Positions 46,401-60,100 of a DNA stretch of 64,000 nucleotides are shown here, piece after piece (the stretch's first letter is position 1; each line of letters begins with the position of its first letter). This DNA comes from Trachythela sp. YZ-2020 (lineage: Eukaryota; Cnidaria; Anthozoa; Malacalcyonacea; Clavulariidae). The notes below the pieces were generated by a model. The model was not told the DNA's origin, made no database searches, and saw nothing but the letters and a program-made list of their open reading frames with translations. Where the stretch lies: assembly GCA_016169945.1 (NCBI GenBank), contig JADLSH010000363.1, positions 1,860,001 to 1,924,000 on the forward strand, read 5' to 3'. The translations under genes and the position numbers were made by a program.

Positions 46401-47046
46401 AGTGGCTAAACGATATTTGGGTGACTGAGCATGCGCAATCGATTAGGTATGCTCCCACATTTATAACAGAAAGGAGTATGATATATATACTGTAACGTGA
46501 GTGAACGTTGATTTGTTCTTCCTCTGTCGTCTTGGACGATGTTGAGCGTGCTCTCTCGCTGTCCTCTTGGACGATGTTTGAGCGTGCTCTCGCTGTCCTC
46601 TTGGACGATGTTTGAGCGTGCTCTCGCTGTCCTCTTGGACGATGTTTCAGCGTGCTCTCGCTGTCCTCTTGGACGATGTTTGAGCGTGCTCTCGCTGTCC
46701 TCTTGGACGATGTTTGAGCGTGCTCTCGCTGTCCTCTTGGACGATGTTTGAGCGTGCTCTCGCTGTCCTCTTGGACGATGTTTGAGCGTGTTAACCTCTT
46801 CCCGGTTTGACAGTTTTGCCCCCTCTCCTACAGTATAAACCATTCCCTCGTAGGTTGACACCCGTAGTAGGTATTTTTACTGAACCTTGTTCGAAGGTGC
46901 GCAGTGTAATTTGGGTACTGAGGGTGCGCAATCGATCTGGTATGCTCCCACATTTATACCACAAAGGAGTACGGTATATATACTGTAGCATGATTCATTC
47001 TTCTATCCTTTTGCTGTCCTATTGGATGATGTCGGGCGTAGACTAA
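46380..47046 (+). repeat. Segmental duplication flanking the minisatellite
   Basis: The segment at about 46,384-46,545 ('gtgcgcagtg', 'gcgcaatcgat', 'ggtatgctcccacatttata' and 'ggagtatgatatatatactg') recurs at about 46,890-47,045. Both copies run up to a 'gtcct.ttgga.gatgt' phrase, so the minisatellite unit probably arose from the end of this segment. Confidence 0.75.
46528..46795 (+). repeat. 34-bp minisatellite (CCTCTTGGACGATGTTTGAG...)
   Basis: About eight copies of cctcttggacgatgtttgag plus cgtgctctcgctgt, nearly identical. Frames on both strands stay open through the array and encode short repeated peptides with no relation to known proteins. Confidence 0.9.
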
Positions 47047-47279
47047 GGTACGCCTTTAACATTTTAACCCTGAATTTGTTAAAAATGGTCAAACTAAACC
47101 AAAAGCTTTAAACACACCAAATTTAACTCATCATGGCATAAAGCCCCCCCTGTTCGCACTAAATAATTCCCCCCTACATATCTTACCAAATGTATTGCCT
47201 ATCCACACCCCATAAAACCAGATTCCCTAATTCTCGCCCCCCTTTCCACCCCGCTATCTCCATCCCTCCCCCCCCTTAT

Positions 47280-47480
47280 AATTTTTTTTTGTCTTTTTGT
47301 TAATTTTTGTTTTTCCTTTTTTTTGTTTATCCTTTTTTTTTTTGTTTCTTTTTTATTTCTTTTTTTTTTTTTTATTTTTTTTTTTTATTATTTCTTTTTT
47401 TTTTTTTATTTTTTTTTTTTTACTTTTTTTTTAACTTTTTTTTTAAAAATACTTTACTTTTTTTTTAAAAATACTTACCT
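47280..47480. repeat. Poly-T low-complexity tract
   Basis: About 190 bases are almost entirely T with scattered A, C and G. The apparent Phe-rich frame is meaningless. Such tracts are hard to assemble and the exact length is unreliable. Confidence 0.9.
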
Positions 47481-47514
47481 GGCTCGAACTGGTCAGTCTT
47501 TATCCTTTAGTTTT

Positions 47515-47712
47515 TAAATAAAAGATTATTTTTTTCCCAAGGAATACTTTTCCCACCAAAATTTTATTTTTTTCAACGGTGCTAACGAACGTTTTATAAC
47601 CTGGCCGTTATTTATCTAACGTTATTTATCTAACGTTCCGTTAGCACCGTTGAAAAAAATAAAATTTTGGTGGGAAAAGTATTCCTTGGGAAAAAAATAA
47701 TCTTTTGTTTAA
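47515..47712. mobile_element. Hairpin element with about 75-bp arms
   Basis: 'aaaagattatttttttccca' through 'aggaatacttttcccacc' to 'caacggtgctaacg' is repeated inverted from about 47,635 to 47,708. The loop is about 40 bp with 'ttatttatctaacg' twice. No ORF is present. Confidence 0.75.
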
Positions 47713-48145
47713 AAAGTAAAGTATTTAGGATAAAAAAAACTTTTACTAAAAACCTCAAAAAAAAAAAATAAAAAGTAAAAACTGAAAAAAAACAAAAACA
47801 TTCTTTACATTCTTAACATTCTTTAACATTCTTTACATTCTTTAACATTCTCAATAATCTGTTTAATCTCAACGTAACAACAGAAACTAAACAGAAATTA
47901 CTTGAACACACGATGTCTTCGGACGATCCTGTTCTAATAAATCTATTTTCTAAGTTTTTATTTCTCTGCACAAAGGAACGAGAAATAGCCTCAAATCCTC
48001 GGAAACTCAAAATAATTGAAAAAAAAAACAAACAAAAAAAACCCAAATATACTTCCATTTTTTATTTTATTAGCTTCGCCAACTAGGGCAGGGTCACCAC
48101 AACAGCATATGCCAATTACTGTGGGCCCTTTTTTACCTAACCCAC
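47713..48145. other. AT-rich spacer before the main satellite
   Basis: It contains A-runs and about five short 'acattcttta' repeats at 47,798-47,850. No coding or RNA gene is recognised. Confidence 0.5.
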
Positions 48146-51100
48146 CCTGTCAAATGTTAAGGGGTTAGCCTTTACTTTTTAGCCATTTTCGACCACTTTC
48201 TGATGTTTTGAAAAAGAGGCCGAAAATGGCCAAAAGTAAAGGGGTTATATAACTTTTCGTCGAAAAATGTTAAGGGTTAGCCTTTACTTTTAGCCATTTT
48301 CGGCCATTTTTTGAGTTTTGTAAAGTAGCCAAAAATGGCCAAAAAGTAAAGGGTTAGCCTTAACTTTTCGTCGAAAAATGTTAAGGGTTAGCCTTTACTT
48401 TTTAGCCATTTTCGACCACTTTCTGAATTTTTGAAAGAGGCCGAAAATGGCCAAAAGTAAAGGGTTAGCCTTAACTTTTCGTCGAAAAATGTTAAGGGTT
48501 AGCCTTTACTTTTTAGCCATTTTCGGCCATTTTTGAGTTTTGTAAAAAGTAAAAAATGGCCAAAAAGTAAAGGGTTAGCCTTAACTTTTCGTCGAAAAAA
48601 TGTTAAGGGGTTAGCCTTTACTTTTTAGCCATTTTCGGCCATTTTTTGAGTTTTTGAAAAAGTAGCCGAAAATGGCCAAAAAGTAAAGGTTAACGTTAGC
48701 CTTAACTTTTCGTCGAAAAAATGTTAAGGGGTTAGCCTTTACTTTTTAGCCATTTTCGACCACTTTCTGATGTTTTGAAAAAGAGGCCGAAAATGGCCAA
48801 AAAGTAAAGGGGTTAGCCTTTACTTTTTGGCCATTTTTGGCAAGTTTTTCAAACACTCAAAAAGTAACTAAAAATGGCCAAAAAGTAAAGGCTAACCCCT
48901 TAACATTTTTTCGATCAAAAGTTAAGGCTAACCCTTTACTTTTTGGCCATTTTTAGTTACTTTTTGAGTGTTTGAAAAAGTTGCGAAAAATGGCCAAAAA
49001 GTAAAGGGGTTAGCCTTAACTTTTGATCGAAAAAATGTTAAGGGGTTAGCCTTTACTTTTTAGCCATTTTCGGCCATTTTTTGAGTTTTTGAAAAAGTAG
49101 CCGAAAATGGCCAAAAAGTAAAGGGGTTAGCCTTAACTTTTCGTCGAAAAAATGTTAAGGGGTTAGCCTTTACTTTTTAGCCATTTTCGGCCATTTTTTG
49201 AGTTTTGTAAAAAGTAGCCAAAAATGGCCAAAAACTAAAGGGGTTAGCCTTAACTTTTCGTCGAAAAATGTTAAGGGTTAGCCTTTACTTTTTAGCCATT
49301 TTCGGTCATTTTTTGAGTTTTGAAAAAAGTAGCCGAAAATGGCCAAAAATTAAAGGGGTTAGCCTTAAGTTTTCGTCGAAAAAATGTTAAGGGGTTAGTC
49401 TTTACTTTTTAGCCATTTTCGGTCATTTTTTGAGTTTTGTAAAAAGTAGCCTAAAATGGCCAAAAAGTAAAGGGGTTAGCCTTAACTTTTCGTCGAAAAA
49501 ATGTTAAGGGGTTAGCCTTTACTTTTTAGCCATTTTCGGCCATTTTTTGAGTTTTGTAAAAAGTAGCCGAAAATGGCCAAAAAGTAAAGGGGTTAGCCTT
49601 AACTTTTCGTCGAAAAAATGTTAAGGGGTTAGCCTTTACTTTTTAGCCATTTTCGACCACTTTTTGAGTTTTGAAAAAGTAGCGAAAATGGCCAAAAAGT
49701 AAAGGGTTAGCCTTAACTTTTCGTCGAAAAAATGTTAAGGGTTAGCTTTACTTTTTAGCCATTTTCGGCCATTTTTTGAGTTTTTGAAAAAGTAGCCGAA
49801 AATGGCCAAAAAGTAAAGGGGTTAGCCTTAACTTTTCGTCGAAAAAATGTTAAGGGGTTAGCCTTTACTTTTTAGCCATTTTCGGCCATTTTTTGAGTTT
49901 TTGAAAAAGTAGAAAATGGCCAAAAGTAAAGGGGTTAGCCTTAACTTTTCGTCGAAAAAATGTTAAGGGGTTAGCCTTTACTTTTTAGCCATTTTCGACC
50001 ATTTTTTGAGTTTTGTAAAAAGTAGCCAAAATGGTCAAAAAGTAAAGGGGTTAGCCTTAACTTTTCGTCGAAAAAATGTTAAGGGGTTAGCCTTTACTTT
50101 TTAGCCATTTTTTGAGTTTTGAAAAAGTAGCCGAAAATGGCCAAAAAGTAAAGGGGTTAGCCTTCACTTTTCGTCGAAAAATGTTAAGGTTAGCCTTTAC
50201 TTTTTAGCCATTTTCGGCCATTTTTTGAGTTTTGAAAAAGTAGCCGAAAATGGCCAAAAAGTAAAGGGGTTAGCCTTAACTTTTCGTCGAAAAAATGTTA
50301 AGGGGTTAGCCTTTACTTTTTAGCCATTTTCGGCCATTTTTTGAGTTTTGTAAAAAGTAGCCGAAAATGGCCAAAAGTAAAGGGGTTAGCCTTAACTTAA
50401 CTTTTCGTCGAAAAAATGTTAAGGGGTTAGCCTTTACTTTTTAGCCATTTTCGGCCATTTTTGAGTTTTGTAAAAGTAGCCAAAATGGCCAAAAGTAAAG
50501 GGGTTAGCCTTAACTTTTCGTCGAAAAAATGTTAAGGGGTTAGCCTTTACTTTTTAGCCATTTTCGGCCATTTTTTGAGTTTTGTAAAAAGTAGCCGAAA
50601 ATGGCCAAAAAGTAAAGGGGTTAGCCTTAACTTTTCGTCGAAAAAATGTTAAGGGTAACGTTAGCCTTTACTTTTTAGCCATTTTCGGCCATTTTTTGAG
50701 TTTTTGAAAAAGTAGCCGAAAATGGCCAAAAAGTAAAGGTAACGTTAGCCTTAACTTTTCGTCGAAAAAATGTTAAGGGGTTAGCCTTTACTTTTTAGCC
50801 ATTTTCGGCCATTTTTTGAGTTTTGTAAAAAGTAGCCGAAAATGGCCAAAAAGTAAAGGGGTTAGCCTTAACTTTTCGTCGAAAAAATGTTAAGGGGTTA
50901 GCCTTTACTTTTTAGCCATTTTCGGCCATTTTTTGAGTTTTGTAAAAAGTAGCCGAAAATGGCCAAAAAGTAAAGGGGTTAGCCTTAACTTTTCGTCGAA
51001 AAAATGTTAAGGGGTTAGCCTTTACTTTTTAGCCATTTTCGGCCATTTTTTGAGTTTTGTAAAAAGTAGCCGAAAATGGCCAAAAAGTAAAGGGGTTAGC

Positions 51101-54100
51101 CTTAACTTTTCGTCGAAAAAATGTTAAGGGTTAGCCTTTACTTTTTAGCCATTTTCGGTCATTTTTGAGTTTTGAAAAAGTAGCCGAAAATGGCCAAAAA
51201 GTAAAGGGTTAGCCTTAACTTTTCGTCGAAAAATGTTAAGGGTTAGTCTTTACTTTTAGCCATTTTCGGCCATTTTTGAGTTTTGTAAAAGTAGCCAAAA
51301 TGGCCAAAAAGTAAAGGGTTAGCCTTAACTTTTCGTCGAAAAAATGTTAAGGGGTTAGCCTTTACTTTTTAGCCATTTTCGGCCATTTTTTGAGTTTTTG
51401 AAAAAGTAGCCGAAAATGGCCAAAAAGTAAAGGGGTTAGCCTTAACTTTTCGTCGAAAAAATGTTAAGGGTAACGTTAGCCTTTACTTTTTAGCCATTTT
51501 CGGCCATTTTTTGAGTTTTTGAAAAAGTAGCCGAAAATGGCCAAAAAGTAAAGGTAACGTTAGCCTTAACTTTTCGTCGAAAAAATGTTAAGGGGTTAGC
51601 CTTTACTTTTTAGCCATTTTCGGCCATTTATTGAGTTTTGTAAAAAGTAGCCGAAAATGGCCAAAAAGTAAAGGGGTTAGCCTTAACTTTTCGTCGAAAA
51701 AATGTTAAGGGGTTAGTTTTTACTTTTTAGCCATTTTCGACCATTTTTTGAGTTTTGTAAAAAGTAGCCGAAAATGGCCAAAAAGTAAAGGGGTTAGCCT
51801 TAACTTTTCGTCGAAAAAATGTTAAGGGGTTAGCCTTTACTTTTTAGCCATTTTCGGCCATTTTTTGAGTTTTGTAAAAAGTAGCCGAAAATGGCCAAAA
51901 AGTAAAGGGGTTAGCCTTAACTTTTCGTCGAAAAAATGTTAAGGGTAACGTTAGCCTTTACTTTTTAGCCATTTTCGGCCATTTTTTGAGTTTTTGAAAA
52001 AGTAGCCGAAAATGGCCAAAAAGTAAAGGTAACGTTAGCCTTAACTTTTCGTCGAAAAAATGTTAAGGGGTTAGCCTTTACTTTTTAGCCATTTTCGGCC
52101 ATTTTTTGAGTTTTTGAAAAAGTAGCCGAAAATGGCCAAAAAGTAAAGGTAACGTTAGCCTTAACTTTTCGTCGAAAAAATGTTAAGGGGTTAGCCTTTA
52201 CTTTTTAGCCATTTTCGGCCATTTTTTGAGTTTTGTAAAAAGTAGCCGAAAATGGCCAAAAAGTAAAGGGGTTAGCCTTAACTTTTCGTCGAAAAAATGT
52301 CAAGGGGTTGTCTTTACTTTTTAGCCATTTTCGACCATTTTTTGAGTTTTGTAAAAAGTAGCCGAAAATGGCCAAAAAGTAAAGGGGTTAGCCTTAACTT
52401 TTCGTCGAAAAAATGTTAAGGGGTTAGCCTTTACTTTTTAGCCATTTTCGACCATTTTTTGAGTTTTGTAAAAAGTAACCGAAAATGGCCAAAAAGTAAA
52501 GTGGATAGCCTTAACTTTTCGTCGAAAAAATGTTAAGGGGTTAGCCTTTACTTTTTAGCCATTTTCGACCATTTTTTGAGTTTTGTAAAAAGTAGCCGAA
52601 AATGGCCAAAAAGTAAAGGGGTTAGCCTTAACTTTTCGTCGAAAAAATGTTAAGGGGTTAGCCTTTACTTTTTAGCCATTTTCGGCCATTTTTTGAGTTT
52701 TGTAAAAAGTAGCCGAAAATGGCCAAAAAGTAAAGGGTTAGCCTTAACTTTTCGTCGAAAAAATGTTAAGGGGTTAGCCTTTACTTTTTAGCCATTTTCG
52801 GCCATTTTTTGAGTTTTGTAAAAGTAGCCGAAAATGGCCAAAAGTAAAGGGATTAGCCTTAACTTTTCGTCGAAAAAATGTTAAGGGTTAGCCTTTACTT
52901 TTTAGCCATTTTCGACCATTTTGAGTTTTGTAAAAAGTAGCCGAAAATGGCCAAAAAGTAAAGGGGTTAGCCTTAACTTTTCGTCGAAAAAATGTTAAGG
53001 GTTAGCCTTTACTTTTTAGCCATTTTCGACCATTTTTTGAGTTTTGTAAAAAGTAGCCAAAAATGGCCAAAAAGTAAAGGGGTTAGCCTTAACTTTTCGT
53101 CGAAAAAATGTTAAGGGTTAGCCTTTACTTTTTAGCCATTTTCGACCATTTTTTGAGTTTTGTAAAAAGTAGCCAAAAATGGCCAAAAAGTAAAGGGGTT
53201 AGCCTTAACTTTTCGTCGAAAAAATGTTAAGGGGTTAGCCTTTACTTTTTAGCCATTTTCGACCATTTTTTGAGTTTTGTAAAAAGTAACCGAAAATTGG
53301 CCAAAAAGTAAAGTGGATAGCCTTAACTTTTCGTCGAAAAAATGTTAAGGGGTTAGCCTTTACTTTTTAGCCATTTTCGGCCATTTTTGAGTTTTGTAAA
53401 AGTAGCCGAAAATGGCCAAAAAGTAAAGGTTAGCCTTAACTTTTCGTCGAAAAATGTTAAGGGGTTAGCCTTTACTTTTTAGCCATTTTCGGCCATTTTT
53501 GAGTTTTGAAAAGTAGCCGAAAATGGCCAAAAGTAAAGGGGTTAGCCTTAACTTTTCGTCGAAAAAATGTTAAGGGGTTAGCCTTTACTTTTAGCCATTT
53601 TCGACCATTTTGAGTTTTTGAAAAAGTAGCCGAAAATGGCCAAAAAGTAAAGGTTAACGTTAGCCTTAACTTTTCGTCGATCAAAATGTTAAGGGTTAGC
53701 CTTTACTTTTTAGCCATTTTTAGTTACTTTTGAGTTTTGAAAAAGTTTGCCAAAATGGCCAAAAAGTAAAGGGGTTAGCCTTAACTTTTCGTCGAAAAAA
53801 TGTTAAGGGGTTAGCCTTTACTTTTTAGCCATTTTCGGCCATTTTTTGAGTTTTGAAAAAAGTAGCCGAAAATGGCCAAAAGTAAAGGGGTTAGCCTTAA
53901 CTTTTCGTCGAAAAATGTTAAGGGTTAGCCTTTACTTTTTAGCCATTTTCGGCCACTTTTTGAGTTTTGTAAAAGTAGCCAAAATGGCCAAAAGTAAAGG
54001 GGTTAGCCTTAACTTTTCGTCGAAAAAATGTTAAGGGGTTAGCCTTTACTTTTTAGCCATTTTCGACCACTTTTGAGTTTTGTAAAAGTAGCCGAAAATG

Positions 54101-57100
54101 GCCAAAAGTATAGTGGTTTGCCTTAACTTTTCGTCGAAAAATGTTAAGGTTAGCCTTTACTTTTTAGCCATTTTCGACCATTTTTTGAGTTTTGTAAAAG
54201 TAGCCGAAAATGGCCAAAAGTAAAGGGGTTAGCCTTAACTTTTCGTCGAAAAATGTTAAGGGGTTAGCCTTTACTTTTAGCCATTTTCGGCCATTTTTGA
54301 GTTTTGTAAAAGTAGCCGAAAATGGCCAAAAGTAAAGGGGTTAGCCTTAACTTTTCGTCGAAAAATGTTAAGGGTTAGCCTTTACTTTTAGCCATTTTCG
54401 GCCATTTTTGAGTTTTGTAAAAGTAGCCGAAAATGGCCAAAAGTAAAGGTTAGCCTTAACTTTTCGTCGAAAAAATGTTGAGGGTTAGCCTTTACTTTTT
54501 AGCCATTTTCGACCATTTTTGAGTTTTGTAAAAGTAGCCGAAAATGGCCAAAAGTAAAGGGGTTAGCCTTAACTTTTCGTCGAAAAATGTTAAGGGTTAG
54601 CCTTTACTTTTTAGCCATTTTCGACCATTTTTTGAGTTTTGTAAAAAGTAGCCAAAAATGGCCAAAAAGTAAAGGGGTTAGCCTTAACTTTTCGTCGAAA
54701 AAATGTTAAGGGTTAGCCTTTACTTTTTAGCCATTTTCGACCATTTTTTGAGTTTTGTAAAAAGTAGCCGAAAATGGCCAAAAAGTAAAGGGGTTAGCCT
54801 TAACTTTTCGTCGAAAAAATGTTAAGGGGTTAGCCTTTACTTTTTAGCCATTTTCGACCATTTTTTGAGTTTTGTAAAAAGTAACCGAAAATGGCCAAAA
54901 AGTAAAGTGGATAGCCTTAACTTTTCGTCGAAAAAATGTTAAGGGGTTAGCCTTTACTTTTTAGCCATTTTCGGCCATTTTTTGAGTTTTGTAAAAAGTA
55001 GCCAAAAATGGCCAAAAAGTAAAGGGGTTAGCCTTAACTTTTCGTCGAAAAAATGTTAAGGGTTAGCCTTTACTTTTTAGCCATTTTCGGCCATTTTTTG
55101 AGTTTTGTAAAAAGTAGCCGAAAATGGCCAAAAAGTAAAGGGGTTAGCCTTAGCTTTTCGTCGAAAAAATGTTAAGGGGTTAGCCTTTACTTTTTAGCCA
55201 TTTTCGACCACTTTCTGATGTTTTGAAAAAGAGGCCGAAAATGGCCAAAAAGTAAAGGGGTTAGCCTTTACTTTTTGGCCATTTTTGGCAAGTTTTTCAA
55301 ACACTCAAAAAGTAACTAAAAATGGCCAAAAAAAAAGGCTAACTTAACTTTTCGATCAAAAGTTAAGGTTAGCCTTTACTTTTTAGCCATTTTCGTTACT
55401 TTTTGAGTTTTGAAAAAGTAGAAAATGGCCAAAAGTAAAGGGGTTAGCCTTAACTTTTCGTCGAAAAATGTTAAGGGTTTAGCCTCTACTTTTAGCCATT
55501 TTGAGCCCTTTTTGAGTTTTGGAAAAAGTAGCCGAAAATGGCCAAAAAGTAAAGGGGTTAGCCTTAACTTTTCGTCGAAAAAATGTTAAGGGGTTAGCCT
55601 TTACTTTTTAGCCATTTTCGACCATTTTTTGAGTTTTGTAAAAGTAGCCGAAAATGGCCAAAAAGTAAAGGGGTTAGCCTTAACTTTTCGTCGAAAAAAT
55701 GTTAAGGGTTAGCCTTTACTTTTAGCCATTTTCGACCATTTTTGAGTTTTGTAAAAGTAGCCGAAAATGGCCAAAAGTAAAGGGTTAGCCTTAACTTTTC
55801 GTCGAAAAAATGTTAAGGGTTAGCCTTTACTTTTAGCCATTTTCGACCATTTTGAGTTTTGTAAAAGTAGCCGAAAATGGCCAAAAGTAAAGGGTTAGCC
55901 TTAACTTTTCGTCGAAAAAATGTTAAGGGGTTAGCCTTTACTTTTTAGCCATTTTCGACCATTTTTTGAGTTTTTGAAAAAGTAGCCGAAAATGGCCAAA
56001 AAGTAAAGGGGTTAGCCTTAACTTTTCGTCGAAAAAATGTTAAGGGGTTAGCCTTTACTTTTTAGCCATTTTCGACCATTTTTTGAGTTTTGTAAAAAGT
56101 AGCCGAAAATGGCCAAAAAGTAAAGGGGTTAGCCTTAACTTTTCGTCGAAAAAATGTTAAGGGGTTAGCCTTTACTTTTTAGCCATTTTCGACCATTTTT
56201 TGAGTTTTGTAAAAAGTAGCCGAAAATGGCCAAAAGTAAAGGGTTAGCCTTAACTTTTCGTCGAAAAAATGTTAAGGGTTAGCCTTTACTTTTAGCCATT
56301 TTCAACCATTTTTTGAGTTTTCTAAAACTAGCCGAAAATGGCCAAAAAGTAAAGGGGTTAGCCTTAACTTTTCGTCGAAAAAATGTTAAGGGGTTAGCCT
56401 TTACTTTTTAGCCATTTTCGACCATTTTTTGAGTTTTGTAAAAAGTAGCCAAAATGGTCAAAAAGTAAAGGGGTTAGCCTTAACTTTTCGTCGAAAAAAT
56501 GTTAAGGGGTTAGCCTTTACTTTTTAGCCATTTTCGACCATTTTTTGAGTTTTGTAAAAAGTAGCCGAAAATGGCCAAAAAGTAAAGGGGTTAGCCTTAA
56601 CTTTTCGTCGAAAAAATGTTAAGGGTTAGCCTTTACTTTTAGCCATTTTCGACCATTTTGAGTTTTGTAAAAGTAGCCGAAAATGGCCAAAAAGTAAAGG
56701 GGTTAGCCTTAACTTTTCGTCGAAAAAATGTTAAGGGTTAGCCTTTACTTTTTAGCCATTTTCGACCATTTTTAGAGTTTTATAAAAAGTAGCCAAAAAT
56801 GGCCAAAAAGTAAATGTTAAGGGGTTAGCCTTTACTTTTTAGCCATTTTCGACCATTTTTTGAGTTTTGTAAAAAGTAGCCAAAAATGGCCAAAAGTAAA
56901 GGGGTTAGCCTTAACTTTTCGTCGAAAAAATGTTAAGGGTAACGTTAGCCTTTACTTTTTAGCCATTTTCGACCATTTTTTGAGTTTTGTAAAAAGTAGC
57001 CAAAATGGCAAAAAGTAAAGTGGATAGCCTTAACTTTTCGTCGAAAAATGTTAAGGGGTTAGCCTTTACTTTTAGCCATTTTCGACCATTTGGAGTTTTG

Positions 57101-60100
57101 TAAAAAGTAGCCGAAAATGGCCAAAAAGTAAAGGGTTAGCCTTAACTTTTCGTCGAAAAATGTTAAGGGGTTAGCCTTTACTTTTAGCCATTTTCGGCCA
57201 TTTTGAGTTTTGTAAAAGTAGCCGAAAATGGCCAAAAGTAAAGGGGTTAGCCTTAACTTTTCGTCGAAAAATGTTAAGGGTTAGCCTTTACTTTTTAGCC
57301 ATTTTCGACCATTTTTTGAGTTTTATATAAAGTAGCCAAAAATGGCCAAAAAGTAAAGGGGTTAGCCTTAACTTTTCGTCGAAAAAATGTTAAGGGGTTA
57401 GCCTTTACTTTTTAGCCATTTTCGACCATTTTTTGAGTTTTGTAAAAAGTAGCCGAAAATGCCCAAAAAGTAAAGGGTTAGCCTTAACTTTTCGTCGAAA
57501 AAATGTTAAGGGGTTAGCCTTTACTTTTTAGCCATTTTTGGAGTTTTGTAAAAAGTAGCCGAAAATGGCCAAAAAGTAAAGGGGTTAGCCTTAACTTTTC
57601 GTCGAAAAATGTTAAGGGGTTAGCCTTTACTTTTAGCCATTTTCGACCATTTTTGAGTTTTGAAAAAGTAGCCGAAAATGGCCAAAAAGTAAAGGGGTTA
57701 GCCTTAACTTTTCGTCGAAAAAATGTTAAGGGGTTAGCCTTTACTTTTTAGCCATTTTCGGCCATTTTTTGAGTTTTGTAAAAAGTAGCCGAAAATGGCC
57801 AAAAAGTAAAGGGGTTAGCCTTAACTTTTCGTCGAAAAAATGTTAAGGGGTTAGCCTTTACTTTTTAGCCATTTTCGACCATTTTTTGAGTTTTGTAAAA
57901 AGTAACCGAAAATGGCCAAAAAGTAAAGGGGTTAGCCTTAACTTTTCGTCGAAAAAATGTTAAGGGGTTAGCCTTTACTTTTTAGCCATTTTCGACCATT
58001 TTTTGAGTTTTGTAAAAAGTAGCCGAAAATGGCCAAAAAGTAAAGGGGTTAGCCTTAACTTTTCGTCGAAAAAATGTTAAGGGGTTAGCCTTTACTTTTT
58101 AGCCATTTTCGACCATTTTTTGAGTTTTGTAAAAAGTAGCCGAAAATGGCCAAAAGTAAAGGGTTATAGCCTTAACTTTTCGTCGAAAAAATGTTAAGGG
58201 TTAGCCTTTACTTTTTAGCCATTTTCGACCATTTTTTGAGTTTTGTAAAAAGTAGCCGAAAATGGCCAAAAAGTAAAGGGGTTAGCCTTAACTTTTCGTC
58301 GAAAAAATGTTAAGGGTTAGCCTTTACTTTTTAGCCATTTTCGACCATTTTTTGAGTTTTGTAAAAAGTAGCCGAAAATGGTCAAAAGTAAAGGGGTTAG
58401 CCTTAACTTTTCGTCGAAAAAATGTTAAGGGTTAGCTTTACTTTTTAGCCATTTTCGACCAATTTTTGAGTTTTGTAAAAAGTAGCCGAAAATGGCCAAA
58501 AAGTAAGGTTAGCCTTAACTTTTCGTCGAAAAATGTTAAGGGGTTAGCCTTTACTTTTAGCCATTTTCGACCATTTTTGAGTTGTTGAAAAAGTAGCCGA
58601 AAATGGCCAAAAAGTAAAGGTTAGCCTTAACTTTTCGTCGAAAAAATGTTAAGGGGTTAGCCTTAACTTTTAGCCATTTTCGGCCATTTTTGAGTTTTGT
58701 AAAAGTAGCCGAAAATGGCCAAAAAGTAAAGGGGTTAGCCTTAACTTTTCGTCGAAAAATGTTAAGGGGTTAGCCTTTACTTTTTAGCCATTTTCGGCCA
58801 TTTTTTGAGTTTTGTAAAAAGTAGCCGAAAATGGCCAAAAAGTAAAGGGGTTAGCCTTAACTTTTCGTCGAAAAAATGTTAAGGGGTTAGCCTTTACTTT
58901 TTAGCCATTTTCGACCATTTTTTGAGTTTTGTAAAAAGTAGCCGAAAATGGCCAAAAAGTAAAGGGGTTAGCCTTAACTTTTCGTCGAAAAAATGTTAAG
59001 GGGTTAGCCTTTACTTTTTAGCCATTTTCGACCATTTTTGGGGTTTGTTAAAAATAGGCGGAAATGGCCAAAAAGTAAAGGTTAGCCTTAACTTTTCGTC
59101 GAAAAAATGTTAAGGGGTTAGCCTTTACTTTTTAGCCATTTTCGACCATTTTTTGAGTTTTGTAAAAAGTAGCCGAAAATGGCCAAAAAGTAAAGGGGTT
59201 AGCCTTAACTTTTCGTCGAAAAAATGTTAAGGGGTTAGCCTTTACTTTTTAGCCATTTTCGACCATTTTTTGAGTTTTGTAAAAAGTAGCCGAAAATGGC
59301 CAAAAAGTAAAGGGGTTAGCCTTAACTTTTCGTCGAAAAAATGTTAAGGGGTTAGCCTTTACTTTTTAGCCATTTTCGGCCATTTTTTGAGTTTTGTAAA
59401 AAGTAGCCGAAAATGGCCAAAAAGTAAAGGGGTTAGCCTTAACTTTTCGTCGAAAAAATGTTAAGGGTTAGCCTTTACTTTTAGCCATTTTCGACCATTT
59501 TTGAGTTTTGTAAAAGTAGCCGAAAATGACCAAAAAGTAAAGGGATAGCCTTAACTTTTCGTCGAAAAAATGTTAAGGGGTTAGCCTTTACTTTTTAGCC
59601 ATTTTCGACCATTTTTTGATTTTGGTAAAAAGTAGCCGAAAATGGCCAAAAAGTAAAGGGGTTAGCCTTAACTTTTTGTCGAGAAAATGTTAGCCTTTAC
59701 TTTTTAGCCATTTTCGGCCATTTTTTGAGTTTTTAAAAAAGTAGCCGAAAATGGCCAAAAAGTAAAGGTAACGTTAGCCTTAACTTTTCGTCGAAAAATG
59801 TTAAGGGTTAGCCTTTACTTTTAGCCATTTTCGACCATTTTTGAGTTTTGTAAAAGTAGCCGAAAATGGCCAAAAAGTAAAGGGGTTAGCCTTAACTTTT
59901 CGTCGAAAAATGTTAAGGGGTTAGCCTTTACTTTTTAGCCATTTTCGACCATTTTTGAGTTTTGTAAAAGTAGCCGAAAATGGCCAAAAAGTAAAGGGTT
60001 AGCCTTAACTTTTCGTCGAAAAATGTTAAGGGTTAGCCTTTACTTTTAGCCATTTTCGACCATTTTTGAGTTTTGTAAAAGTAGCCGAAAATGGCCAAAA

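Noticed and set aside
47323..47517. A Phe-rich membrane peptide
   Set aside because: It is a translation of a poly-T tract.
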